Source: M3007 sp031373665
GTDB lineage: Bacteria > Bacteroidota > Bacteroidia > Chitinophagales > Saprospiraceae
Direction: 5' to 3'
NCBI GenBank assembly: GCA_031373665.1
Contig: JANMMZ010000093.1
Location: 40,336-104,335 of the forward strand
DNA: 64,000 bases
Below the pieces are notes generated by a model. It did no database searches. It was given only the letters and a program-made list of their open reading frames with translations, and was not told the origin of the DNA. Made by a program: the position numbers and the translations under genes. Of this stretch, positions 53,993-62,174 are shown one piece after another (position 1 is the first letter of the stretch; each line of letters starts with the position of its first letter).

Positions 53993-54091
53993 AATCAGGT
54001 ATTTATACGCTTGTGTAGTAATGTTAAAGTCCCCCATCTTTGCGGCATAATTTTTTTCTAATTCTGTAAAAAGACAAAATTTATTATCAAC

Positions 54092-55060
54092 ATGGATTTA
54101 CCAAACAAGCAATCTACCCCTGTTATTTTTAACCACAGTGCCGCCATTGATGATTTTGTGGCGACAGCACTTTTATTAACCATGCCAAACATTGAACTCC
54201 AAGGTATTGTCGTGACCAATGCTGATTGCTTGGCCGATCCCGCCATGAAGGTATCATGGATGGTACACCGTTTTTTTGAAATAGAGCATATTCCTTTAAC
54301 GCTAAGCAATGCAAGAGGTTGGAATTCATTCCCTTATCTATATCGAAAAGATTGTATTGCTATGGGAAAGATCAATCTCTTAAAGCCTTTTGCCGACAAT
54401 CCTATACAGCCACCCTACCCTTCTGGAGAGGAAATGGTGATACAATTATTGGAAAAAGCGATTCAGGATAATCGCCCAGTTACGGTGCTTGCTACAGGCC
54501 CCATTACAACCATTACCAATGTCGTAAAAGCCAATCCGGCCTTAGCCGCAGGCATTAACAAAATCGTTTGGATGGGTGGTGCCATAGATGTATGGGGCAA
54601 CCTTGACAAAACTACGATTCCCGCTGAAATTGCCAATGACTACGCCGAATGGAATGCATTTTGGGATCCTGCTGCCACAGCCAGTATGTTTGAAACATTC
54701 AGTAATGTAAATGTATTCCCTTTGGATATTACCAATGCGGCAAAAATTCCGCCTTTCATGACAGGACTTGAAAAACAACTCCAGTATAAATATTCAGAAT
54801 TTGTGTATCAAGCGTACGGATTGGTGAGCGAAGAGCCTTTTTATTGTATGTGGAATACCTGCGCCACTGCATATTTAGCAGAAATGACGGATATATTCCA
54901 AGCACCAGAACAGATACCTGTTCTAGTGGAGGAATTGGGATTCAATCAAGGCTCACTAAAAAGAGGCACACATAACCAAGAGAAGTCTCAAAATTTATTC
55001 ATGAAGTTTTCAAGCACTGAAAACTTTTATAATTATGTTTTGAAGCAATTACAACGATAA
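54092..55060 (+). CDS. Nucleoside hydrolase-like protein with altered metal-site motif
   Basis: A 322-residue protein with the inosine-uridine nucleoside hydrolase fold: LLTMPNIELQGIVVTNAD, VLATGPITTITNVVK, KIVWMGGAIDVWGN and AEWNAFWDPAAT are all typical. The N-terminal motif that normally reads D-x-D-x3-DD and binds calcium reads N14-H-S16-A-A-I-D20-D21, so the first two Asp ligands are replaced. The C-terminal active-site PLDVTH is PLDITN, lacking the usual His. Either the substrate and mechanism differ or the enzyme is inactive. It stands alone, 99 bases after kdsD. Confidence 0.82.
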   Translation: MDLPNKQSTPVIFNHSAAIDDFVATALLLTMPNIELQGIVVTNADCLADPAMKVSWMVHRFFEIEHIPLTLSNARGWNSFPYLYRKDCIAMGKINLLKPFADNPIQPPYPSGEEMVIQLLEKAIQDNRPVTVLATGPITTITNVVKANPALAAGINKIVWMGGAIDVWGNLDKTTIPAEIANDYAEWNAFWDPAATASMFETFSNVNVFPLDITNAAKIPPFMTGLEKQLQYKYSEFVYQAYGLVSEEPFYCMWNTCATAYLAEMTDIFQAPEQIPVLVEELGFNQGSLKRGTHNQEKSQNLFMKFSSTENFYNYVLKQLQR

Positions 55061-55101
55061 GGAACGATGATGAAATAGGGTTAACATTGATGGGCCATAT
55101 C

Positions 55102-55887
55102 CTAATCAGCCAACCCCACTACCCAGATCGTGATTACCCGCTCCGCATCATTAACCGTTACTGGAAGGTCATCGCCCACCACTAGTGAGAGAAAAGTTCT
55201 ATTGTCGAAGCCTTTGAACAAGCGTAATTCTAAACTAGAATACGGCTCGCTATGATAGTCAAAAAAGGACTGGGCTTGATTTTTAATCCGATCAAAACTA
55301 AACCAATTATCGGCATCAAATCTATAAAACCACAAGGCGAATGCGTACGCTGCTTCCGAAGTGCTGTTGGTATAAGTGTCTATGTATGCGGTTTCAAGAC
55401 TGGCTGTTTTTGACAAGGCCTCCTCTTCGCTTAATCCTGCTGACTCCATTGCGGCGCGTACCGCCAACTGCCGAACGGTCTGTCTAAAAAGTGCTGGGTC
55501 ATTCACGATACGTTGATAGTCTTCTTCTGTTTCAGAAGCCCACTCATAGCGCAATACAGTCCAGTTTTCAAGCAAAATACTGGTTTCAAACAAGGATTTT
55601 TCAAAACTAAGTGAAGCAGGTACGCCAAAAGTGAAGGCCAAATCATCCATTTTATCTGGACCGACCCCTGTAATCGCATCTATCTGAGCAAGGCTGTTAA
55701 ACCTGTTAATAGGCAAACCTGCCCTAACAGACAAAATTCGCCTAGCCAAAGACATCCTAAAACTTTCATTTTCGCGGTCATTCGGATCGTCAAGTACTCC
55801 TTGAACGATTTCGACAGGCTTTTGAACCTTATTAAAAAAATGTACAATTCGGGCTGCTACCCACGGAGCAATTTCTTTGTTTTTCAT
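55102..55887 (-). CDS. Hypothetical protein with helix-hairpin-helix-like N-terminus
   Basis: A 261-residue soluble protein. Residues about 40-90 (SLARRILSVRAGLPINRFNS, then IDAITGVGPDKMDDLAFTFG) resemble a ComEA-type or DisA-type helix-hairpin-helix, a non-specific DNA-binding motif with the GVGPDK turn. The rest (about 100-261) is unrecognised, aromatic and acidic. No signal peptide is apparent. It lies beyond the long palindrome downstream of clpB, so it is unlikely to share clpB's transcript. Confidence 0.72.
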   Translation of the reverse strand: MKNKEIAPWVAARIVHFFNKVQKPVEIVQGVLDDPNDRENESFRMSLARRILSVRAGLPINRFNSLAQIDAITGVGPDKMDDLAFTFGVPASLSFEKSLFETSILLENWTVLRYEWASETEEDYQRIVNDPALFRQTVRQLAVRAAMESAGLSEEEALSKTASLETAYIDTYTNSTSEAAYAFALWFYRFDADNWFSFDRIKNQAQSFFDYHSEPYSSLELRLFKGFDNRTFLSLVVGDDLPVTVNDAERVITIWVVGLAD

Positions 55888-55994
55888 GGGTACAAAATTA
55901 CGTAGAATCAGGTCAATATGACAAATAGAAATGTAAAACTTAACCCATACTTAATCGCGACTAAAAAAAGCAAACAATCTGGATTATACTTTAA

Positions 55995-56117
55995 ATGCGA
56001 ATCATGGGTTGATGCAATCCTTTGATTTTCAATGCTTACTCATCAGATGACTCGGAGTCATCTGATGAGTAAGCATTGAAAATCAACTACTTAGAATGTT
56101 TAACCCATGATTCGCAT
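55995..56117. repeat. Nested 123-bp palindrome downstream of clpB
   Basis: An inner perfect palindrome has two 32-base arms (56022-56053 and 56055-56086) with a single central base; its centre reads ATGACTC-g-GAGTCAT. An outer pair of perfect 16-base arms, ATGCGAATCATGGGTT (55995-56010) and its reverse complement (56102-56117), surrounds it, with unpaired segments of 11 and 15 bases between. The outer arm starts three bases after the clpB stop. No T-run follows on the clpB strand. Confidence 0.9.
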
Positions 56118-56120
56118 AAT

Positions 56121-58772
56121 TTAAATTGAATCCAATTTCTTAGTTACCACTTCTTTGCCATTGGTCATAGTTTTGCGCCCAAATGTGAGGGCCGCACCAT
56201 CCACACCAATAATGACTGTATCATCCTTGATATAATTGCCAGCCAATACGTGTTTGGCCAGTTCATTCACCAATTCACGTTGCAAAGTACGCTTGAGTGG
56301 ACGTGCTCCAAATTGAGGATCAAAACCGTGATCCACCAATATTTTGGACGCATCAGCCGTAATTTCTAGTTTCAAATCTTGACTAGCAAGCCTATCTCGA
56401 ATATCCTTCAGCAAAATCTCCAAAATCAAAGACATCTGATCTTTTTGCAAAGGATGAAACACGACAACTTCGTCTATCCGATTCAAAAACTCTGGACGAA
56501 GCGTCATTTTAAGCGCGTCCATTACTTCTGATTTGGCGGTTTCAAATACTTCATGCTTGCGCTTATCTGGCAATTCATGGTAATCTTCAAAAGCCTCCAT
56601 GATCCGGTCGCTGGCTAAGTTGGAGGTCATGATGATGATGGTATTCCTGAAATTGGCAGTACGCCCTTTGTTATCGGTCAAACGACCATCATCGAGAACT
56701 TGCAATAAAATATTGAAGGTATCGGGGTGTGCCTTTTCTATTTCATCCAACAATACAATGGAGTAAGGGCGACGGCGAACGGCTTCGGTCAGTTGACCGC
56801 CTTCATCGTAGCCAACATAGCCTGGTGGAGCCCCCACTAAACGGCTAACACTGTGTTTCTCTTGATATTCGCTCATATCAATGCGGGTGATGGCTTTTTC
56901 ATCATCAAAAAGCACCTCCGCCAAGGCTTTGGCCAACTCTGTTTTACCGACTCCGGTAGGGCCACAAAATATAAAAGAGCCAATCGGCTTGTCGGGATCA
57001 CTTAGCCCGGCTCGGTTACGACGGATCGCATCACTGACGGCTTCTACAGCGTCATTTTGCCCAATAACCCGTTTATGCATTTCATCTTCCAAGTGCAGCA
57101 GGCGTTCCTTTTCGCCCTTCATCATCTTTGAAAGCGGAATACCAGTCCATCGTGCCACCACTTCGGCTATGTCGTTGGCTGTCACTGTTTGGGTAGTCAT
57201 CCGATTTTCAGGAGCCAGTGCCGAGAGTTTTTCTTCAGCGGCTTTAAGCATGGCATCTTGGGCTGGAATATCTTTGTATTTTATCCTTGAAGCCACTTCT
57301 AGGTTACTTTCCCTTTCAGCACGTTGATACTGTATTTGAAGTTCCTCCTGTTTTTGCTTACAATTTTGGATAGCCTCTACTATTTCTTTCTCCGAATTCC
57401 ATTTAGCCCGCAGCCCATCCAATTTTTCACGTACCTCTTGGATCTGCTTGTTCATGCCGTCCAATTTCCGTTCATCATTGTCGCGCTTGATGGCTTCGCG
57501 CTCTATTTCCAACTGTCGCAATTGGCGGTCGAGTTTATCGACCTCTTCTGGCACAGAATTGAGTTCCAATCTTAGTTTGGCGGCTGCTTCATCAATCAAG
57601 TCAATGGCTTTATCGGGCAGTTTGCGCTCGCTGATATACCGATGGCTCAACTCGGCTGCTGCAATCACCGCCTCATCCAATATTTGTACTTTGTGGTAAT
57701 TTTCATATTTCTCCCGGATTCCGCGCAAGATGGATATAGTATCTTCGATGCTAGGTTCATCCACATATACGGATTGAAAACGGCGTTCCAAAGCCTTATC
57801 ACTTTCAAAATACTTCTGGTATTCGTCCAAAGTGGTGGCACCGATGGTACGCAATTCTCCTCGCGCCAAGGCTGGTTTCAGAATATTGGCGGCATCCATC
57901 GCGCCTTGGCCTCCGCCCGCGCCTACGAGGGTATGTATCTCGTCAATAAATAAAATAACTTGATCGTTGGAGTCAACCACCTCTTTGATGACGGCTTTGA
58001 GTCGCTCTTCAAACTCCCCTTTGTACTTGGCTCCTGCAATAAGAGCGGCCATGTCTAAGGAAAATATTTTTTTAGATTGTAGGTTTTCGGGGACATCCTG
58101 CCGCACAATACGCCAAGCAATACCTTCTACAATGGCAGTTTTACCTACCCCGGGATCGCCGATCACGACTGGGTTGTTTTTTTTGCGGCGGCTCAAAATG
58201 TGTAATACACGCCTAATTTCTTCATCGCGGCCAATGACAGGGTCTAGTTTGCCAGTTTCCGCCATCTCCGTCAAGTTAATAGCGTATTTTTGTAAAGCAT
58301 TGTAAACTTGCTCCGAAGTCTGGTCAGTTATTTTACGTCCCTTGCGCAGTTCTTTCACCGCAGCACTCAACGACTCAAAAGTAGCACCACTTTCACGCAT
58401 CAATCGAGCCGTTTTGTCGGCTCCTTGTGAAATACCCAAAACAAGGAGTTCTATTGATATGTATTCATCCCCAAAATCTTTGAGCAGGGCTTTGGCAGCA
58501 GCCACAGCCTTATTGGCCTCATTGGTCAAGTATTGCTTGTCGCTACCTTGCACCTTGGGTGTTTCCCAAACGATTTTATCAATTTCTGATTCAAATCGGG
58601 GCATATTCACGCCAGATTTCTTGAGCAGGTATTCCGAAACGGAATCATCTACTTTAAGCAAACCTTTGATAAGGTGAGCAGTGTCAACGTTTTGCTGCTC
58701 GTATTCAGCAGCAATTTGCTGGGACTGCAAAATGGCTTCTTGAGCCTTGATCGTAAAATTATCGTAAGTCAT
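56121..58772 (-). CDS. clpB: ATP-dependent disaggregase ClpB
   Basis: An 883-residue Hsp100 chaperone that, with DnaK, pulls polypeptides out of aggregates. ATG 58772 gives the usual N-terminus (MTYDNFTIKAQEAILQSQQI). The Clp N-domain (about 1-145) is followed by AAA-1 with Walker A GDPGVGKTA and Walker B VILFIDEIHTLVGAG. The coiled-coil M domain (about 400-530) is specific to ClpB. AAA-2 has GPTGVGKTE, the pore motif GYVGYDEGG and arginine-finger regions. The length is normal. No CIRCE element is seen; a short dyad, GTCAG-a-ATGAC-like, lies upstream at 58840-58850. Confidence 0.97.
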   Translation of the reverse strand: MTYDNFTIKAQEAILQSQQIAAEYEQQNVDTAHLIKGLLKVDDSVSEYLLKKSGVNMPRFESEIDKIVWETPKVQGSDKQYLTNEANKAVAAAKALLKDFGDEYISIELLVLGISQGADKTARLMRESGATFESLSAAVKELRKGRKITDQTSEQVYNALQKYAINLTEMAETGKLDPVIGRDEEIRRVLHILSRRKKNNPVVIGDPGVGKTAIVEGIAWRIVRQDVPENLQSKKIFSLDMAALIAGAKYKGEFEERLKAVIKEVVDSNDQVILFIDEIHTLVGAGGGQGAMDAANILKPALARGELRTIGATTLDEYQKYFESDKALERRFQSVYVDEPSIEDTISILRGIREKYENYHKVQILDEAVIAAAELSHRYISERKLPDKAIDLIDEAAAKLRLELNSVPEEVDKLDRQLRQLEIEREAIKRDNDERKLDGMNKQIQEVREKLDGLRAKWNSEKEIVEAIQNCKQKQEELQIQYQRAERESNLEVASRIKYKDIPAQDAMLKAAEEKLSALAPENRMTTQTVTANDIAEVVARWTGIPLSKMMKGEKERLLHLEDEMHKRVIGQNDAVEAVSDAIRRNRAGLSDPDKPIGSFIFCGPTGVGKTELAKALAEVLFDDEKAITRIDMSEYQEKHSVSRLVGAPPGYVGYDEGGQLTEAVRRRPYSIVLLDEIEKAHPDTFNILLQVLDDGRLTDNKGRTANFRNTIIIMTSNLASDRIMEAFEDYHELPDKRKHEVFETAKSEVMDALKMTLRPEFLNRIDEVVVFHPLQKDQMSLILEILLKDIRDRLASQDLKLEITADASKILVDHGFDPQFGARPLKRTLQRELVNELAKHVLAGNYIKDDTVIIGVDGAALTFGRKTMTNGKEVVTKKLDSI

Positions 58773-58839
58773 GTATGTATTTCTTGATAGCCTAATCATA
58801 TCAAAAGGCAATCCAAATTAATTTATAGTGGGTATGGCT

Positions 58840-58850
58840 GTCAGAATGAC
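58840..58850. promoter_or_regulatory. Short dyad upstream of clpB
   Basis: GTCA-gaa-TGAC, a perfect 4+3+4 dyad, lies 68 bases before the clpB start. It could be a stress-regulator site; no match to a known operator is claimed. Confidence 0.25.
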
Positions 58851-58896
58851 GGTTTTAATTACTTTTTTTGACTTTTTGGCATTCATTATCATGCCT

Positions 58897-59370
58897 TTAT
58901 GCCGTTCCGAGTATATTCACCGGGCGATTGATGCTTTGCTCTAGTGAGATAAAGGTCTCTGTACGTTGGATCCCTTCTATTTTTTGAATTTTATCATGTA
59001 AAATAAGGCGCAAATGATTTGTATCTTTGCACACGATTTTGGCGAAAATGCTATAAAGTCCAGTGGTATAGTTGGCCTCTACTACTTCTGGGATTTGCGC
59101 AAGTTGCTCCGCTACTATATCGTACAAAGAACTTTTATCTAAGTAAATACCTAGAAAAGCGGTGACATCATAGCCAAGTACATTATAATTCACAGTAAGA
59201 CGAGACCCCGTCACGAGTCCCATTTCCTCCATTTTTTTCATCCTGACATGAATGGTGCCGCTGGAAACAAAAAGTTGTTTTGCTAAATCAGTGTATGGCA
59301 TTTTGCCATCTTCTGTTAACTTTGCGATAATTTGGAGATCAAGTTGATCTATTTCTGGATTATCAATCAT
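58897..59370 (-). CDS. Lrp/AsnC-family transcriptional regulator
   Basis: A 157-residue regulator. An N-terminal winged HTH (about 5-60, DQLDLQIIAKLTEDGKMPYT and VSSGTIHVRMKKMEEMGLV) is followed by the RAM/AsnC ligand-binding domain (about 70-145, FLGIYLDKSSLYDIVAEQL and VEANYTTGLYSIFAKI). Such proteins form octamers or dodecamers and sense amino acids or related metabolites. It is divergent from the S41 protease gene with 99 bases between starts. The ligand and targets are not predictable. Confidence 0.92.
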   Translation of the reverse strand: MIDNPEIDQLDLQIIAKLTEDGKMPYTDLAKQLFVSSGTIHVRMKKMEEMGLVTGSRLTVNYNVLGYDVTAFLGIYLDKSSLYDIVAEQLAQIPEVVEANYTTGLYSIFAKIVCKDTNHLRLILHDKIQKIEGIQRTETFISLEQSINRPVNILGTA

Positions 59371-59442
59371 AAAAAGGCAGTATTTTTAGTGATTTTTTAC
59401 GTATAATACGATAAAACGCACTAATTGATTAAAAATTCTGAA

Positions 59443-59450
59443 CAAAAGTA
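59443..59450 (-). promoter_or_regulatory. Possible -7 element of the Lrp/AsnC gene
   Basis: TACTTTTG on the minus strand fits TAnnTTTG, 73 bases upstream of the regulator start; a -33 partner is not clear. Confidence 0.3.
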
Positions 59451-59469
59451 CAAATATTTTACATAATTG

Positions 59470-61071
59470 ATGGATAATAAACTTCAAGTGAGATTACCGA
59501 TGTTGTTGGCGGCTACCCTTGCCGTCGGGATGTTTATAGGGCAAAAATTGCCGCACTCTGATAAAATGTATAAACTGGGTGGAACTCGGGCAGGAAGTGC
59601 TATGGATGAGGTATTACGTTATGTAGATGCCAAGTATGTGGACACCGTAGATATGGAAAGGCTCCAAAAAACTGCCCTTGACAATATGCTCGATGGATTG
59701 GATCCCCACACCAATTATATTAGTCCTGATGAATTGCAGGCCGTTAATGACGACATGAGCGGCGGCTTTGAAGGTATTGGCATTGAATTCATCATGATTG
59801 ATGATACGATGAATGTAGTTGCACCCCTTCCGGGTGGCCCTGCGGAGGCCGTTGGTTTGATGGCTGGCGATAAAATAATTTCAATAGATGGCAATGAAAT
59901 TGCTGGAAAAAAAATGGACAATGGTGCCATTTATAAAAAACTTCGCGGCAATAAGGGCAGTGTTGTGAAGTTAGGGATATTGCGACCTAGAGAACTCCTG
60001 GTGCGCCTGTTCGATATTACCCGCGATGTAATACCCGTACACAGCGTAGAGGTGGCTTATATGCTTGATGGACAGACTGGTTACATCAAAATAGCCCGCT
60101 TTACGAATAAAACCTACCAAGAATTCATGGAAGCGTTGGCTCCAATGGTAGAAAAAGAGCATTTGGCTAACTTAGTGCTAGATCTTCGCGACAATCCGGG
60201 AGGCTATTTGGAAGAAGCAACCCAAATGCTGAGCCAATTTTTCCCAGAAGGCAAACTGCTTGTTTTTACAGAGGGCCGCACCGAAGAGAAAAAAGAATAC
60301 AAAAGCAACGGCCGCGCTAGGTTTACGATTGATAATATAGCCGTGCTGATTGACGAAGGCTCGGCTTCAGCCAGCGAAATCGTGGCTGGTGCCATCCAAG
60401 ATTGGGATCGGGGCTGGGTGATAGGCAGGCGATCATATGGAAAAGGGCTTGTACAGGAGCAATATCCTTTGAGCAATGGAGGTGGACTACGATTGACTGT
60501 ATCTAGGTATTATACGCCCAGCGGTAGGAGCATACAACGCGATTATAAAAATACCAAAGAATATGACCACGAGGCCGAAAAAAGAGGACTCAATGGTGAA
60601 TTGACTGATGCATCCAAGGGGAAACTGCAAGATAGTACCAAATACTACACGGGGCTTGGGCGATTGGTTTATGGAAGCGGGGGAATCTCTCCTGATATTT
60701 TTATTCCATTGGACACTTCTTATTCGAGTGTTTTTTTTGCCAGTGTTAGGGCTCAAATACCCATATTTATGAGCCGATGGATGGATGGCAAGGACAAAGC
60801 CTCCTTCCCTACTGACAAAGATGCTTTTGTGCAAAAATATGAAGTGAGTGATGCCCACTTAGAGGCATTGGTAGCCTTTGCTCAATCTAAAAAAATCAAA
60901 ATAGAGTCTAACCAATTGGATAAGTGCAAGGCAGAATTAAAACTACTCCTCAAGGCTCGGTTAGCCAAGATTCTTTTTGGCGATGCGTATTTTTTCAGGG
61001 TCGTTAACAATGATGATACGGCTATTGAAAAAGCATTAAGCGTGATTAAAAGCGGACAAAAACTGAAATAA
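59470..61071 (+). CDS. S41-family C-terminal processing protease
   Basis: A 533-residue periplasmic Ser/Lys protease (CtpA/Prc type). It has an N-terminal signal or anchor (about 10-27, RLPMLLAATLAVGMFIGQ) and a PDZ domain (about 85-175, NVVAPLPGGPAEAVGLMAGD). The tail-specific protease domain holds LVLDLRDNPGGYLEEA, the catalytic Ser in GSASASEIVAG, and the Lys in RRSYGKGLVQ. It degrades or matures envelope proteins from their C-terminus. ATG 59470 was chosen over the TTG directly before it. holA follows after 8 bases, so the two are likely co-transcribed. Confidence 0.93.
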   Translation: MDNKLQVRLPMLLAATLAVGMFIGQKLPHSDKMYKLGGTRAGSAMDEVLRYVDAKYVDTVDMERLQKTALDNMLDGLDPHTNYISPDELQAVNDDMSGGFEGIGIEFIMIDDTMNVVAPLPGGPAEAVGLMAGDKIISIDGNEIAGKKMDNGAIYKKLRGNKGSVVKLGILRPRELLVRLFDITRDVIPVHSVEVAYMLDGQTGYIKIARFTNKTYQEFMEALAPMVEKEHLANLVLDLRDNPGGYLEEATQMLSQFFPEGKLLVFTEGRTEEKKEYKSNGRARFTIDNIAVLIDEGSASASEIVAGAIQDWDRGWVIGRRSYGKGLVQEQYPLSNGGGLRLTVSRYYTPSGRSIQRDYKNTKEYDHEAEKRGLNGELTDASKGKLQDSTKYYTGLGRLVYGSGGISPDIFIPLDTSYSSVFFASVRAQIPIFMSRWMDGKDKASFPTDKDAFVQKYEVSDAHLEALVAFAQSKKIKIESNQLDKCKAELKLLLKARLAKILFGDAYFFRVVNNDDTAIEKALSVIKSGQKLK

Positions 61072-61079
61072 CCCACAAC

Positions 61080-62090
61080 GTGACATCAGAAGAGATTATC
61101 AAAGACATAAAAAGCGGCAAGTTTCAGCCCGTTTACTTCCTACACGGGGAGGAGCCATATTATATTGACCAAATATCTGATATGGTGGATCGTTACGCCT
61201 TATCGGAGGGAGAGAAGGCATTCAACCAAACGGTGTTGTATGGTAAAGATATAGACCACTTAACCTTGTTTGATTACCTGCGCCGCTATCCCATGATGAG
61301 TGAGCGACAGGTGGTGATCCTCAAGGAGGCTCAAGAAATGAAAGGTATCAATGAGTTGACTCCTTACCTTGAAAACCCCATGAAATCAACAGTATTTGTC
61401 GTATGTTATAAATACAAAAAGTATGATATGCGTACCAAATTGGGCAAGGTACTCCAAGGTAAAAACGCAGTAGTATTTGAAAGTAAAAAACTATACGATA
61501 ATCAAGTATCAGAATGGATCATGGGTGCGATCAAGTCTAAAAAACTTCAAATAGATGGGGCTGGGTGCGCATTGATGGCGGAGTATTTGGGAACTGATCT
61601 TTCTAAAATATCCAACGAAATAGATAAATTGGCATTGAACCTACCTTCGGGGGCTCAAATAACCAGCCATCATATACAAGAGTTTATTGGTATTAGTAAG
61701 GATTACAATGTATTTGAGTTGCAAAAAGCCATTGCCATGCGTGACAAAGTGAAATTGGCGCGCATTGAAAAGTCATTTGCTGCCAACATGAAAAACAACC
61801 CATTGATTGTTACGATCAGCAGTTTGTATGGGTATTTTTCTAAAGTTTACATGTTGCACGGACTCAAGGGTAGTTCCGATGCCGAAATGGCAAAAGCCTT
61901 AGATTTGCGCTTTGATTGGCTATTAAAAGAATATAAATTGGCCTTGAATCATTATCCACCCTCTAAAACAATACAGGTAATACAGTTGCTGAAACAGTAT
62001 GATCTAAAGTCAAAAGGCGTGAACAATGATAATACCAATAACGGCGAAGAAGCCTTAATGAAAGAACTTTTTTGGAAAATCATGAATTAA
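61080..62090 (+). CDS. holA: DNA polymerase III delta subunit
   Basis: A 336-residue clamp-loader subunit that opens the beta clamp. The start is GTG at 61080 (TSEEIIKDIKSGKFQPVYFL), 8 bases after the S41 protease, and matches the HolA N-terminus. HGEEPYYIDQISD is the family's first motif; VVILKEAQEMKGI and LTPYLENPMKSTVFVVCYK follow in domain I. The rest is the helical lid and domain III (about 210-336). No Walker motif is expected and none is seen. Confidence 0.93.
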   Translation: MTSEEIIKDIKSGKFQPVYFLHGEEPYYIDQISDMVDRYALSEGEKAFNQTVLYGKDIDHLTLFDYLRRYPMMSERQVVILKEAQEMKGINELTPYLENPMKSTVFVVCYKYKKYDMRTKLGKVLQGKNAVVFESKKLYDNQVSEWIMGAIKSKKLQIDGAGCALMAEYLGTDLSKISNEIDKLALNLPSGAQITSHHIQEFIGISKDYNVFELQKAIAMRDKVKLARIEKSFAANMKNNPLIVTISSLYGYFSKVYMLHGLKGSSDAEMAKALDLRFDWLLKEYKLALNHYPPSKTIQVIQLLKQYDLKSKGVNNDNTNNGEEALMKELFWKIMN

Positions 62091-62174
62091 TTTTATTTTG
62101 GAGGGATTTGAATAAGGGTTTTCTTATTGTTTTTTGTCTCCTAGATTAGTATTTCAACTTTTACTTGTTTTATA

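Noticed and set aside
55995..56117. Long palindrome read as an ordinary rho-independent terminator of clpB
   Set aside because: The arms are far longer than needed and no T-run follows on the minus strand.
56881..57327. 148-residue plus-strand frame opposite clpB
   Set aside because: Antisense of the conserved AAA-2 region of ClpB, with Ser/Ala-rich composition typical of shadow frames.
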